From: an uncultured Bacteroidales bacterium
GTDB lineage: Bacteria > Bacteroidota > Bacteroidia > Bacteroidales > P3
Length of the DNA stretch: 21,033 nt
NCBI GenBank assembly: GCA_937884485.1
Contig: CALGCG010000063.1
Location: 1-21,033, forward strand
Reading direction: 5' to 3'
The position numbers were made by a program, and so were the translations under genes. The notes beneath the pieces were generated by a model. The model had not been told where the DNA came from. It did no database searches and worked only from the letters and a program-made list of their open reading frames with translations. Every line of letters starts with the position of its first letter. Positions within the stretch are counted from its first letter, which is position 1. This document shows positions 1-9,792 of the stretch, piece by piece.

Positions 1-112
1 CTCCCCAAAGGAGGCGTCCGACACACGCTATCTCTATCTTCTCATCCGTTTCAAATCACTCTTGCTTTTCAACAACTTTTTCAACATCTCTGTCTTCCGT
101 CGAAAGCGAGTG

Positions 113-142
113 CAAAGATACAACCATTTTCCAAACTGGCAA
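113..142 (-). promoter_or_regulatory. Leftward Bacteroidota-type promoter
   Basis: Read on the minus strand there is a TATCTTTG -7 box (complement of 113-120) and a TTG -33 box (complement of 140-142) separated by 19 nt, matching the Bacteroidota sigma consensus TTG-N19-21-TAnnTTTG. Transcription should start near 107 and run out of the window to the left. The transcribed gene is not visible; the first 100 nt hold only a 17-codon ORF (87 to 34). Confidence 0.6.
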
Positions 143-234
143 AATATTTTTTCAAAAAAAAATCCAAAACAAAACGAAACAGCTGAAAATCAACCTGAAC
201 AAAAACAAAAAATTTTTCATCCGGCATCCCAGCA

Positions 235-263
235 CCCCCCGCAAAACGCCCCTCCCCCGCCCC
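235..263 (-). other. G-quadruplex-type tract (C-rich on plus strand)
   Basis: The plus strand has four C runs of 6, 4, 5 and 4 separated by 8, 1 and 1 nt, so the minus strand has four G runs of at least four with short loops, a classical quadruplex pattern. It lies about 120 bp upstream of the leftward promoter and about 280 bp upstream of the promoter of the giant gene. A role is inference. Confidence 0.45.
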
Positions 264-400
264 ATTTCACCAAAAATCCGGCCACCGGAAGTCAAAAAAA
301 TAAAAAAACAAGGCAATTCCAAAATATCTCACTCATTACCAACAACATAAACAACAAACACACAGGCAGCACACCTCCTGCACGACGGACCATCCAACTG

Positions 401-460
401 CCTGATAACCACCTACCATCTCCCTACCAACTCCCACTGAGGTGGGTGTTGGTTAGGGGG
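401..460 (+). repeat. Palindromic intergenic repeat, copy 1
   Basis: CCCTACCAACTCCCAC (422-437) can pair with the G/T-rich arm at 442-458 around a TGAG loop, with one mismatch and one bulge. The 36 bases at 401-436 match the reverse complement of 9835-9870 at 32 of 36 positions by eye, so this is the same repeat in opposite orientation beyond the giant gene. It may be a dispersed terminator-like repeat; the genome copy number cannot be seen here. Confidence 0.6.
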
Positions 461-516
461 TAAGAGGGCAATCGTAGGGGGAGGAGGACAAAATGACACG
501 ATTGATGAAGTTTTTT

Positions 517-547
517 TTCGTAAATATAAAATAAAAGCGTATGTTTG
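517..547 (+). promoter_or_regulatory. Probable promoter of the giant surface-protein gene
   Basis: A TATGTTTG -7 box at 540-547 fits TAnnTTTG. The -33 position (517-519) reads TTC at the end of a T run, so it is weak. The predicted start near 554 gives a leader of about 85 nt before the ATG at 639. Confidence 0.45.
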
Positions 548-565
548 CAAAATCATCCTAAAAAG

Positions 566-592
566 GATACCTGTTATATATATATAGGTATC
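566..592 (+). promoter_or_regulatory. Hairpin in the leader of the giant gene
   Basis: GATACCT (566-572) and AGGTATC (586-592) form a perfect 7-bp stem around a 13-nt TA-repeat loop that can itself pair partly. It lies about 12 nt after the predicted transcription start. No U-run follows, so it is not a typical terminator. It may stabilise the 5' end or act on translation (inference). Confidence 0.4.
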
Positions 593-638
593 AATTATTT
601 ATTTAGAGAAACAACATACAACTGGAACTACAAAACCG

Positions 639-3600
639 ATGAAAACAGACACAAAAGATACTTTTGCAAGTAGCCGAGAAACATATCTCCGACGTATTTT
701 TGTCATACTGATGATGCTGGTGTCGGGTGTGGCCGTGCAGGCGCAGACGTGGTACATGGAGAACGGCGACACAGTTCGGATTATCGGTTGCCAGGCCAAC
801 GCCGGCACTCTTTACGACGACGGCGGAGCGGACGGGGACTACAACAACAACTTCAGCGGCTATGCCGTTATCGAGGCCGTGGAGGGTGCCACCATCAGCC
901 TGTCGGGCACATACAATCAGGAGGAGTGCTGCGACCGCCTCAGCATCTGGGACGGCAACATGATGACAGGCACCAAGATCGTGGACGAGGTAGCCGGCAC
1001 GGGTACCTTCAATGTCACAGCCACCAGCGGGGTGGTCACCATCTGGTTCCACAGCGATGGTTCCGTGACAAGCAGCGGCTTTGAGATTACATGGAATGTG
1101 CAGGGGATATCGACGACATGCTCGGGCAGCGCCAGCGGGCTGACGGTGGACGCAGTGAGCGTCACAGGGGTCACGCTGTCGTGGACGGGGGATGCCGCTT
1201 CATACAACGTGTATGTCGACAACCGGATGGTGACGACGACCAGCGGCACAAGCCATACGCTCACCGACCTCAACCCCGGCATGGCACACGAGGTGACGGT
1301 TACGCCCACGGGCATCGGCGCCACCATCTGCTGCTCGGACACGGCATTGATACGCAGCGAGTTCTGCAATGGAACGGAATTGCCGCTGTGGGAGAAATTC
1401 GACGATATCACCCTCGGCGCGATACCTGCGTGCTGGATACGCAGTATGAATTTCGACGACGAGGAATCGAAGCCCCAGGTGGTCGAAGCGGGAAGACAGG
1501 GACGAGCGATGCTGTTGAGTTGCGGCAACAATGCCACTCCGAGCCATTTCGGCATGGTGGTGGGGCCGCACATCGGCGACGTGGAGAATACCTGGCACGT
1601 TGGATTCCGCCTGAAGGCGAGCCACGATTGGACCCGCCTTGTGGTGGGATTCTGCGACAACACAAGCTCGGAATACAACAGCTACGGCTTTGTTCCGATG
1701 GACACCCTGGAGCTGATGCAGCCGGGCACGTGGACAGAGCACCATTACACCTGGACCAGGCCTGCGGGCAAGAGCCGCCTGGCATTCCGCATGATACGCG
1801 ACATGCAGGACGGCGACATGAGGACAGTGCACATCGACGACGTGCGGATTGAAAAATGCGGCATCTACAACCTCCGCAACTATCGGACGGACGCTTTCGG
1901 GACTTACGTAGAGTGGACTACGAGCGGCACGCCCGTTGTCAGCATCGGCATCCGCCGGTCGGACCGGACGAACGACTCGGTGGTGACCACCGGCACCTCG
2001 CCGATGCACATCACGGGGCTTGAGGCCGGCACACGCTACATCCTTTCGTTCTACACCCAATGCGGCAGCGAAGAGGGACTGGTGGACCAGCTGACATTCA
2101 CGACCGCCCAGGCAGCCATTGCATTGGACCACCTGTGCATCGACAAGCGCACCGGAGCGCCATTCGACAAAATCAACATAGAGGACGCCAACGGCAACGA
2201 GGAACAATTCAGCATGAGAAGCGGGCCCAACGGCCCGGCCTACCTCGTGTCGCCGCAACTGGTTGGACACGAAGGCAAGGAGATTCTGCTGAAGGCCAAT
2301 GGATATTACAGCAATGTGTCCATCGGGACCATGACCTACCGCGACGACACATCGACATTCACGCCGCTAGCCTCGGGGTTCACGTCGTACTACGGGATGA
2401 TATACCTGAAGGCTACAATTCCGGCCTCGACCACAGACAATTATGTCGCAGTAAGGTTCAATTCGGAGCTTAGCGTCCACAATCTCGAGATTGGCTCGTG
2501 CCTGATTGACAGCCTGCGGATGACACACCGGCGGGGCACATCGGTGACCCTGGCGTGGCAGAGCAACGGTCCGAACGACACCGTACTGGTGGAATACGGC
2601 GAAGAAAACTTCGTCCAGGGGACTGGTACCGTGGCAACCTTTGTCGGACAGAAGCGGGGAAGAATCAATGGACTGGCTCAGAACCGCCGCTACGACTTCA
2701 TCGTCTACCGCCCGTGCAGCACACCGGTCTGCGGAAGTTCCCGGATGATAACCTATACGGCGGACCAGGATTATCCCCTGCCGTTCTGCGAGGATTTTGA
2801 AAACGCGCCATGGCATGGCAACGCCTGGAATCCGGTGGAAGGTTTCCTGAACTACCCCAGCATCAGGGACGAATACTTCCTGAACCAGAGCAACAAGGCC
2901 CTGGAGCTTGGGGCTGCAGGTGTGGAATGGGGCTATCGGAGCGTCATCGAACTGCCGGACGTGGAAATTGACTCGAACTCGGTGCTGAGCTTCTACGCGA
3001 CACACTTCGCGCCGGGCGGGAAACTGCTGCTGGGGTGGCGTACCGACACATGGGAAAACCGCATCATCGACACGATTGACCTTGGCGGGACGAACATCCG
3101 CACCCACTACAACATTCCGCTGCCGGCGACAGACGAAGTGCTGGACCACCGGCTGGCGTTAATTTACTACCACAGAATTGAATACAGCAATTTGCGCTGC
3201 TATATCGACGAGCTGCAGATTACGCACGGGAGCTATGATTACCACGGAACGACCTTTGTGGAGCGCGACTCGGTGGTACTGCGGTTCACCTATGCGGGAC
3301 CCTCGGCAAACGCCACGGTGACAATGGTGAGCGACGCGACCGGCCACAGCTATACGCAGACATTGGGCACGAGCGATACGATTGCCGCAGGATTCAGACT
3401 GCCTGCGGGGAGCTACCATTGCTACTTTGCCCCACAGCAGGACGGATGCACATCGCTGGTGGACTGGCTGCAGATTGCCGATACCGGCGGGGGATGCTTC
3501 TACTACGACATGCACGACCTGCTGAGCTACGAGTTGCCCGGGGGCTGGATGGCCGCCGGCAGCACCCAGGTGGAGGACAGCGTGCTGGTATTCGACAGCC

Positions 3601-6600
3601 TGCTGGTCAGCAGTCCTGCGCCCACACTGCAAGGGCTGTACCTGCAGTTTAAAGCATCGGGCACGAGGCTGCTCGTTGGCTACACAACAGACAACAGCCT
3701 TTCGTCCACGACGGTGGTAACAATAATCGACACGCTGGAACTGGCAGCGGAACAGCAGATGTACCATGTGCTGATGAATGCGCCGGACGGGGCGAGAATA
3801 TGTTTCGTGGCGGAAGGCGGGGCCTGCAGCCTGAGGCAGGTCTACCTCTCGTCGTGCCTGCCTCCGGCGTACCAGATTGTTGGAGGGAACCTGGTTTTCA
3901 GCATGCCCGAAGAGATTCCCGACGCGGAATACGACCTGACCTTCTACAGCACCCTTAACAATGGACGCTATGCCTACCACGTCGATGCAGCGCACCCTGT
4001 GGTCCACGCGTTGCCACGAGGCGAGGTTTTCAATATGGAATACAGCTGCAACAACGCCGTCTACACATGCCATCCGCCGATACGGGTGTACATCCCCGAC
4101 AGCATATACCTGCCGTACTGCGAGCCTTTCTACCACGAAAACGGGCAATCGGGACTGCCCAACGGCTGGAGCATTTTCTACACAGACACCAACTGCCAGC
4201 CCCGCCTGTTCTTCGACTGGGGCGAACTGCCACTGGTCGTCGGCTGCGAAGGCAACGAATGGGGTCGGAGCCAGTACACCGTGATGCCCCCGGTGGCAAC
4301 GTATGGGCACCTGATAATCAGGGCAACGATACATTGCAACTGGGATTCGGAGCGTTGGATTGAAATCGGCACCATGGCCGACGGAACAGACACGGCCTCG
4401 TTCATCCCCCTGGTACGCAGTACGAGGTGGGACGACTGGGAAACGCTCTATGCCGAAACCGACTCGCTGGGCGACCGACGCATTGCCTTCAGAACCTACC
4501 ATGGCAACGTGTTCCTCAACAATGTCAGCCTGGGCAACTTCCCCTCGGTTACCGTAAGGCTCGTGGATTCACACACGCTGCGACTGGATGCCGACCAAAG
4601 CGGGCAATACTACATCCACTATAACAACTATAACGGTGGCGACTCCGTTTTCACCATCGACACAACGCCATACTTCATCCGCACCGAGGAATGGATCAAC
4701 GACGTGCAAGTGGACATGGTCATGGACTCGTTGGGGACCATCTGCGACAACCGTTACCGCACCTACCAGCTGAGCGAACGTTTCGGACTGCCCTTCTGCA
4801 AGTACGACGGCTGGTGGGACTGGTGGCTGCGTCGTCACGGAACAGGGCCGATAGAATACTTCACCGCCGAAGGAAACCACGTCATTGGCTTCCACACACA
4901 CCAGATGTACCCCACAGATGAATACCTGCTCCTGCCCGACTTCGACATCGACTCCATCCGCCACGCCAGCATTAATTTCCGCCTGCGCTCGGCCTATTAC
5001 ACCGACACGCTGGTGGTAGGCATCATGACCGACGCCTACGATACCAGCACATTCGTTCCCGTCGACACTGTCATCTATGACGACGACGAGCGCCAATGGC
5101 ATACCTTCCGGATTTCTCTCGAGGCCTACCGCGGCGACGGACGCTGGATTGCTTTCCACCACCGCAACGGCAGCCACCCCGCAGGCAACGACGAGACTTT
5201 CCTGCAGCTGGACGACGTGAAAGTCACCGCCTGCCCCGCAGCCATCGCCACCGCCACCCTCAACAGCTACAATACCGTCCAACTCAGCGCCCCCGGCGAC
5301 AGCCTTGAAGCGCCCTACCTGGTCGAGTACGGTCCGCGAGGATTCTCGCAAGGCAGCGGCACCCTGATCCGCATCACCGCCAATCCTACCCTGCTGACCC
5401 TTGCACCCAACAGCGATTACGACTTCTACTTCCGCTGCGACAGCAACACCATGAGCTGCGACAATGCACAGCGTATACACACGCTCACCGCGCCCATCGT
5501 TCCGCCCGTCTGCTTCAACTTCGACGACCTCCCTGTCGACGGCATACCGGAAGACTGGACATCGCAGAGCGCCGCCACCGCCGTCAGCAACAGCACGGCC
5601 CACTCCGGCACCAATGCCCTGTGCGTAGCCAATCGCATCGTCACCACGGCCATCGACATCGACTCGCTCCAGCAAATATCTCTGGGGCTGTGGGTCTATG
5701 CCGAACATCCCTCCGACCGACTCCTGGTGGGCACCATGACCGATCCCGCCGACCCCGCCAGCTTCACGCGGATGCTCACCATCGTACCCAGCCAGACCGG
5801 CGTGTGGGAACACCGCAATGTCTCGTTCCGTTCGGCACCCCGCGACGCACACTTCATTGCCCTGCGCCATGCCAATGCCACCACGCCCACGCTCCAGCCC
5901 ACACTCTTTGTCGACGACCTGAGCTTCAACACCTGCGCTGCCTTCGACATGCGCGTAGTCAAAACCGAGAGCGACTCCGTCATCCTCACGTGGGAAATGG
6001 TAGGAACACCCAATATCACCATCTCTGTCACCCGCGACGACAATACCCCCGTCGGCACCTACACGCCCTCGCAGCCACCGCTGGTGATTGCGCCGCTCTC
6101 GCCACACCACGGCTACCAGATTGCCTTCAACTCCTCCTGCACCTCAGGAGCAACGCCGTGCGACATCGCCATCCTCGACACCGCCACCATTGTCCCACCC
6201 AAACCCGGCTCAGGATGCGTCAACACCACCGACCTCTCGTCGGCCGACGCCCTCTTCACCAGTGGCACCTTCGGCAACCCCTACGACCACGCCGGCGCCG
6301 TCAACTATGGCAGCCTGAGCGTCGACAGCCGCCACACCGTCTGCTACGACACCACCCAGCACGACCCGCGCACCGGCGGCCTGCTGCGCACCATTCCCTC
6401 CGGCAGCACCTCCAGCGTCCGCCTGGGCAACTGGAGTTCCAACCCCTACCGCCCCGAGGCCGAAGCCATCACCTACAGTCTCTTTGTCGACACCCTGAGC
6501 TTCAACCTCCTCATCATGCGCTATGCCGCCGTGCTGCAGGACCCCATGCATGCCCCCGAGGACCAGCCGCGCTTCCGTCTCGAATTGCTCGACTCCTCCT

Positions 6601-9600
6601 TCACCCCCATCAACCCCGAATGCACGTCGGCCGACTTCATCGCCGACCAATCCCTGGGCTGGAACGAAGCCGCCAACAATGTGCTGTGGAAAGACTGGAC
6701 CACCTTCGGCATCGACCTCTCGGCCTACGCCGACCAGCAGGTCTACGTCCGCCTGACGACCTTCGACTGCAACGAGGGCTCGCACTTCGGCTACGCCTAT
6801 TTCAACCTTGAGTGCATGCGTCGCAACGTCGTCACCGAGAACTGCGGCGACGTCAGCAGCAATACCCTCACCGCCCCCATGGGCTTCAACTACCGCTGGT
6901 ACGACAGCACCAACGCCACCCTCGGCACCTCCCAGGCCCTCACCATCCCCTCGGCCAACACCACCTACTACTGCGACGTCTCCTCGCAGGAGAACCCCGC
7001 CTGCACCTTCACCATCTCGGCCTTCGCCGGCACACGCTACCCGATGGCGCGTTTCGACACCGTGGTCACCTACAAGGACTGCGGTTTCCAGGTCCGATTC
7101 ATCAACAACAGCACCGTCTCCTCCGACGGCATCACCCCCCTGGGTACCGACGAGCCCTGCGAAAGCGCCCGCTGGGACTTCGGCAACGGCGCCACCTCCT
7201 CCAGCTACCACGGACAGACCTTCTACAACCAACCCGGCACCTACACCGTCACCCTCGTCAGCGGCATTGCCGACGGTTCCTGCACCGACACCGCAACCCT
7301 GACCTTCACCCTGGCCTATCCGCCCTACACGCCGCAAATCAGCGGCACGGAATCCCTCTGCTATGGTGCCGTGGACACCCTGCGTCTCCTCGACGCCCGC
7401 ACCGCCAACACCGCCTGGCACACCCACGAAAGCACCCAATTCCTCCCCTGCTCGCCGAGCAACTACGTCCTCGGCAAGAACGTCTACACCATCGAGGCCA
7501 CCGACCCCAACGGCTGCGACGTAAGCCTGCAGCACATACTCTATGTCAACCCCGTCTACAGCCAGAGCGACACCCTGCTGCTCTGCTCGCCCCAGTTGCC
7601 CTACTCCTATGCCGACACCGTTTTCCAGCCCGGAACCACCTCGGCCGAGTTCCACCGCCACTTCACCTCCTCCGACGGCTGCGACAGCAGCTTCCACCTC
7701 TGGCTCTCCGTCAGCAACTCCTCGGCAGCCCTGCACTTCGACACCCTCGACGCCGTCATCTGCGACAACCAGCAGTACTCCTTCTTCGGCAACACCTACA
7801 ACACCCCCGGCCAACACTCCGAGGTGCACCTCGACGATGACGGCATCTGCGACAGCATCCACATCCTCAACCTCACCGTCAACGCCACCTCCACCGGCGA
7901 CACCGCCGCCAGCGCCTGCGACCGCTTCGTATGGTACGGCACCACCTTCACTGCCGACACCAACACCGTCCACGTCACCTCCAACGCCCTGGGCTGCGAC
8001 AGCACCATCACCCTCCACCTCGCCCTCCGCCACTCGTCCGACACCGTCATCACACACTACATCGTCGAGAACGCCCTGCCCTACCGATGGAACGGCATCT
8101 CCTTTGCCAGCGACACCACAGGCTTCGTCCATACCCTCCTGAACCATCAGGACTGCGACAGCACCGTGACCTTCAACCTCGTCGTCTACCGCAACCACAC
8201 CGCCACCCTCGCCGACAGCCTCTGCGAGGGCCTCCTGCCCTACACCTGGAACGGCGTCCTCTTCAGCCTCGACGAGGCCGACCCCGTCACCTCCGTCATC
8301 ACCCACCAGACCGTCATCCCCACCGTCCACGGGGCCGACTCGCTCATCACCATGCACCTCACCGTGCTCCGCAACAGCACCCGTACCATCCGCGACACCC
8401 TGGTGCAGAACGCCCTTGCCACATATTCCTCGCCGCTCACGCCGGCGCCCGCCATGCCCGACGCCGTCGACGCCTCGGCCCCGGCCCTGCTCTGCCTGGC
8501 CGACACCGTGTGGCACACCGTCAACGCCGCCGGATGCGACAGCACCGTGGTCTACACGCTCCACGTCTACCGCAACTATGCCGACACCCTCCATGTCAAC
8601 CGCTGCGACAACCAGGTGCCCTACACCTGGCACAGCCACACCCTCGCGTCCGACACCACGCTCTCCGACACCCTGGCCTCCGTCCACGGCGCCGACTCCG
8701 TCACCACGCTCGTCCTCGCCGTCCATCCCACCTACGACCTTGCCGACACCATCGTCGTCTGCCCCGGCAGCGGATTCATCTACGAGGGCTTCGACTACGG
8801 CGGCCCCACCGAATTCGACAGCCCCCACCTCACCATCCACGACTGCGACAGCATGGTGCATGTCGTACTGCGTCCGCGCGACGGCTCGGTGCGCCTGGCC
8901 CCCGTCGTCAGCCTCGACGGTTCGCCCTGGATGACCTACGACACCACCCTCCTCGACTGCCGTCCCTCCGAGCTGCGCCTGCTCGACACCGCAGCCTCCG
9001 TCTCCCGCCAGTGGACCTTCTGGCCCGCCGACGGACAGGGCGACACCCTCTCGGGCACTGACAGCCTCCTGACGGCCAGCTTCGACACCACCGGCATCTT
9101 CTCCTTCCAACTCATCGCCGTCGACAGCAACCATTGCCGCGACACCATCCGCCGCGACTCCGCCCTCTGGGTCTTCCCCACCCCCGAGGCCTCCTTCATC
9201 TGGTCGCCCGACCACCTGTCGATCCACAACCCCGAAGCCCGCTTCTACAACCAGTCCACGCCCGAAGGGCTCTCCTTCCGCTGGCTTGTCGCGCAGGACC
9301 AGAGCGGCAGCGCCTTCGACACCCTGCTCGACGAGAGCCCGGCCTACCGCTGGGAGGTGCCCGTCGAAGCCGGCGACTACCCCGTCAGCCTCGTCGCCTA
9401 CTGGCTCCACCACGGGCCCGACACCCTCACCGTCGTCTGCACCGACACCTCCACCGTCCCCATCTCCATCGTCAACACCTACCTCCAGTTCCCCAACCTC
9501 GTCACCCCCAACGGCGACGGCATCAACGACCTCTGGATTGTGGTCAACCTGCTGGAAATAGGCGAATACAGCATGAACGAACTCTGGATCTACGACCGCT

Positions 9601-9761
9601 TCGGCGCACTGGTCTATCACGTGGAGAACATCCGCAAGACCTCCGACTTCTGGGACCCCAACCAGACCGACTCGCCCGACGGCACCTACTACTTCCGCTT
9701 CAGCGCCAAGAACGACTTCGGCCTGGTGAAGCGCAACGGCGTCATCGAGGTGGTCCGTTAG
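639..9761 (+). CDS. Giant modular secreted protein with T9SS type B (gliding-motility) C-terminal domain
   Basis: A 3040-residue predicted surface or secreted protein. Residues 1-36 are a signal peptide with a long polar n-region and a hydrophobic core ending VAVQAQ. A CUB-like domain follows (about 51-154, Cys pair at 97-98), then a fibronectin-III-like domain (160-240). Next come about seven modules of roughly 220 residues, each a jelly-roll/cleaved-adhesin-like domain opening with a motif such as LPFCEDF or VPPVCFNFDDLP plus an FN3-like linker (245-1860), then another jelly-roll and an Ig-like domain (1865-2135). A PKD-like domain (about 2150-2235, WDFGNGATS), eight short Cys-Asp-Ser repeats (2308-2748) and a second PKD-like region (2848-2938) follow. 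The end (2948-3040, with TPNGDGINDLW) is a CHU_C/TIGR04131-type domain, the signal for export and surface attachment through T9SS. Start: first ATG, keeping the signal peptide. Probably adhesive; ligand unknown. Codon choice changes along the gene (see findings). Transcribed alone. Confidence 0.9.
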   Translation: MKTDTKDTFASSRETYLRRIFVILMMLVSGVAVQAQTWYMENGDTVRIIGCQANAGTLYDDGGADGDYNNNFSGYAVIEAVEGATISLSGTYNQEECCDRLSIWDGNMMTGTKIVDEVAGTGTFNVTATSGVVTIWFHSDGSVTSSGFEITWNVQGISTTCSGSASGLTVDAVSVTGVTLSWTGDAASYNVYVDNRMVTTTSGTSHTLTDLNPGMAHEVTVTPTGIGATICCSDTALIRSEFCNGTELPLWEKFDDITLGAIPACWIRSMNFDDEESKPQVVEAGRQGRAMLLSCGNNATPSHFGMVVGPHIGDVENTWHVGFRLKASHDWTRLVVGFCDNTSSEYNSYGFVPMDTLELMQPGTWTEHHYTWTRPAGKSRLAFRMIRDMQDGDMRTVHIDDVRIEKCGIYNLRNYRTDAFGTYVEWTTSGTPVVSIGIRRSDRTNDSVVTTGTSPMHITGLEAGTRYILSFYTQCGSEEGLVDQLTFTTAQAAIALDHLCIDKRTGAPFDKINIEDANGNEEQFSMRSGPNGPAYLVSPQLVGHEGKEILLKANGYYSNVSIGTMTYRDDTSTFTPLASGFTSYYGMIYLKATIPASTTDNYVAVRFNSELSVHNLEIGSCLIDSLRMTHRRGTSVTLAWQSNGPNDTVLVEYGEENFVQGTGTVATFVGQKRGRINGLAQNRRYDFIVYRPCSTPVCGSSRMITYTADQDYPLPFCEDFENAPWHGNAWNPVEGFLNYPSIRDEYFLNQSNKALELGAAGVEWGYRSVIELPDVEIDSNSVLSFYATHFAPGGKLLLGWRTDTWENRIIDTIDLGGTNIRTHYNIPLPATDEVLDHRLALIYYHRIEYSNLRCYIDELQITHGSYDYHGTTFVERDSVVLRFTYAGPSANATVTMVSDATGHSYTQTLGTSDTIAAGFRLPAGSYHCYFAPQQDGCTSLVDWLQIADTGGGCFYYDMHDLLSYELPGGWMAAGSTQVEDSVLVFDSLLVSSPAPTLQGLYLQFKASGTRLLVGYTTDNSLSSTTVVTIIDTLELAAEQQMYHVLMNAPDGARICFVAEGGACSLRQVYLSSCLPPAYQIVGGNLVFSMPEEIPDAEYDLTFYSTLNNGRYAYHVDAAHPVVHALPRGEVFNMEYSCNNAVYTCHPPIRVYIPDSIYLPYCEPFYHENGQSGLPNGWSIFYTDTNCQPRLFFDWGELPLVVGCEGNEWGRSQYTVMPPVATYGHLIIRATIHCNWDSERWIEIGTMADGTDTASFIPLVRSTRWDDWETLYAETDSLGDRRIAFRTYHGNVFLNNVSLGNFPSVTVRLVDSHTLRLDADQSGQYYIHYNNYNGGDSVFTIDTTPYFIRTEEWINDVQVDMVMDSLGTICDNRYRTYQLSERFGLPFCKYDGWWDWWLRRHGTGPIEYFTAEGNHVIGFHTHQMYPTDEYLLLPDFDIDSIRHASINFRLRSAYYTDTLVVGIMTDAYDTSTFVPVDTVIYDDDERQWHTFRISLEAYRGDGRWIAFHHRNGSHPAGNDETFLQLDDVKVTACPAAIATATLNSYNTVQLSAPGDSLEAPYLVEYGPRGFSQGSGTLIRITANPTLLTLAPNSDYDFYFRCDSNTMSCDNAQRIHTLTAPIVPPVCFNFDDLPVDGIPEDWTSQSAATAVSNSTAHSGTNALCVANRIVTTAIDIDSLQQISLGLWVYAEHPSDRLLVGTMTDPADPASFTRMLTIVPSQTGVWEHRNVSFRSAPRDAHFIALRHANATTPTLQPTLFVDDLSFNTCAAFDMRVVKTESDSVILTWEMVGTPNITISVTRDDNTPVGTYTPSQPPLVIAPLSPHHGYQIAFNSSCTSGATPCDIAILDTATIVPPKPGSGCVNTTDLSSADALFTSGTFGNPYDHAGAVNYGSLSVDSRHTVCYDTTQHDPRTGGLLRTIPSGSTSSVRLGNWSSNPYRPEAEAITYSLFVDTLSFNLLIMRYAAVLQDPMHAPEDQPRFRLELLDSSFTPINPECTSADFIADQSLGWNEAANNVLWKDWTTFGIDLSAYADQQVYVRLTTFDCNEGSHFGYAYFNLECMRRNVVTENCGDVSSNTLTAPMGFNYRWYDSTNATLGTSQALTIPSANTTYYCDVSSQENPACTFTISAFAGTRYPMARFDTVVTYKDCGFQVRFINNSTVSSDGITPLGTDEPCESARWDFGNGATSSSYHGQTFYNQPGTYTVTLVSGIADGSCTDTATLTFTLAYPPYTPQISGTESLCYGAVDTLRLLDARTANTAWHTHESTQFLPCSPSNYVLGKNVYTIEATDPNGCDVSLQHILYVNPVYSQSDTLLLCSPQLPYSYADTVFQPGTTSAEFHRHFTSSDGCDSSFHLWLSVSNSSAALHFDTLDAVICDNQQYSFFGNTYNTPGQHSEVHLDDDGICDSIHILNLTVNATSTGDTAASACDRFVWYGTTFTADTNTVHVTSNALGCDSTITLHLALRHSSDTVITHYIVENALPYRWNGISFASDTTGFVHTLLNHQDCDSTVTFNLVVYRNHTATLADSLCEGLLPYTWNGVLFSLDEADPVTSVITHQTVIPTVHGADSLITMHLTVLRNSTRTIRDTLVQNALATYSSPLTPAPAMPDAVDASAPALLCLADTVWHTVNAAGCDSTVVYTLHVYRNYADTLHVNRCDNQVPYTWHSHTLASDTTLSDTLASVHGADSVTTLVLAVHPTYDLADTIVVCPGSGFIYEGFDYGGPTEFDSPHLTIHDCDSMVHVVLRPRDGSVRLAPVVSLDGSPWMTYDTTLLDCRPSELRLLDTAASVSRQWTFWPADGQGDTLSGTDSLLTASFDTTGIFSFQLIAVDSNHCRDTIRRDSALWVFPTPEASFIWSPDHLSIHNPEARFYNQSTPEGLSFRWLVAQDQSGSAFDTLLDESPAYRWEVPVEAGDYPVSLVAYWLHHGPDTLTVVCTDTSTVPISIVNTYLQFPNLVTPNGDGINDLWIVVNLLEIGEYSMNELWIYDRFGALVYHVENIRKTSDFWDPNQTDSPDGTYYFRFSAKNDFGLVKRNGVIEVVR
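7561..8880 (+). repeat. Eight degenerate Cys-Asp-Ser modules within the giant protein
   Basis: About eight repeats of 45-65 residues. Each has an early Cys (for example ICDNQQYSFFGNTY, CDRFVWYGTTF, CDNQVPYTW), an aromatic-x-(G/N)-x-x-(F/L/Y) core, and a closing (G)CDS or GADS followed by a beta strand of the L-x-L-x-V type. The pattern is common in large Bacteroidota surface proteins. The copies are diverged, so they are old duplications rather than a recent expansion. The sixth copy is unusual: its first half carries an Ala/Pro-rich insertion near 8420-8490 and lacks the early Cys. Confidence 0.65.
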
Positions 9762-9792
9762 CCCCTCCGTCCACCCATTCCCCGACCATAAA

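Larger units (their letters stand above)
121..516. other. AT-rich intergenic stretch, no convincing gene
   Basis: This stretch separates the leftward promoter from the promoter of the giant gene. It contains A/T homopolymer runs, a C-rich tract at 235-263 and the palindromic repeat at 401-460. A 133-codon plus-strand frame (62-463) is open here, but its translation is low-complexity Pro/Asn/Gln/Lys sequence with no domain. It runs through the antisense promoter and the palindrome, so I treat it as chance. Confidence 0.6.

Noticed and set aside
62..463. A 133-codon plus-strand frame in the left intergenic region
   Set aside because: Low-complexity composition; it overlaps an antisense promoter, the C-rich tract and the palindromic repeat, and has no recognisable domain.
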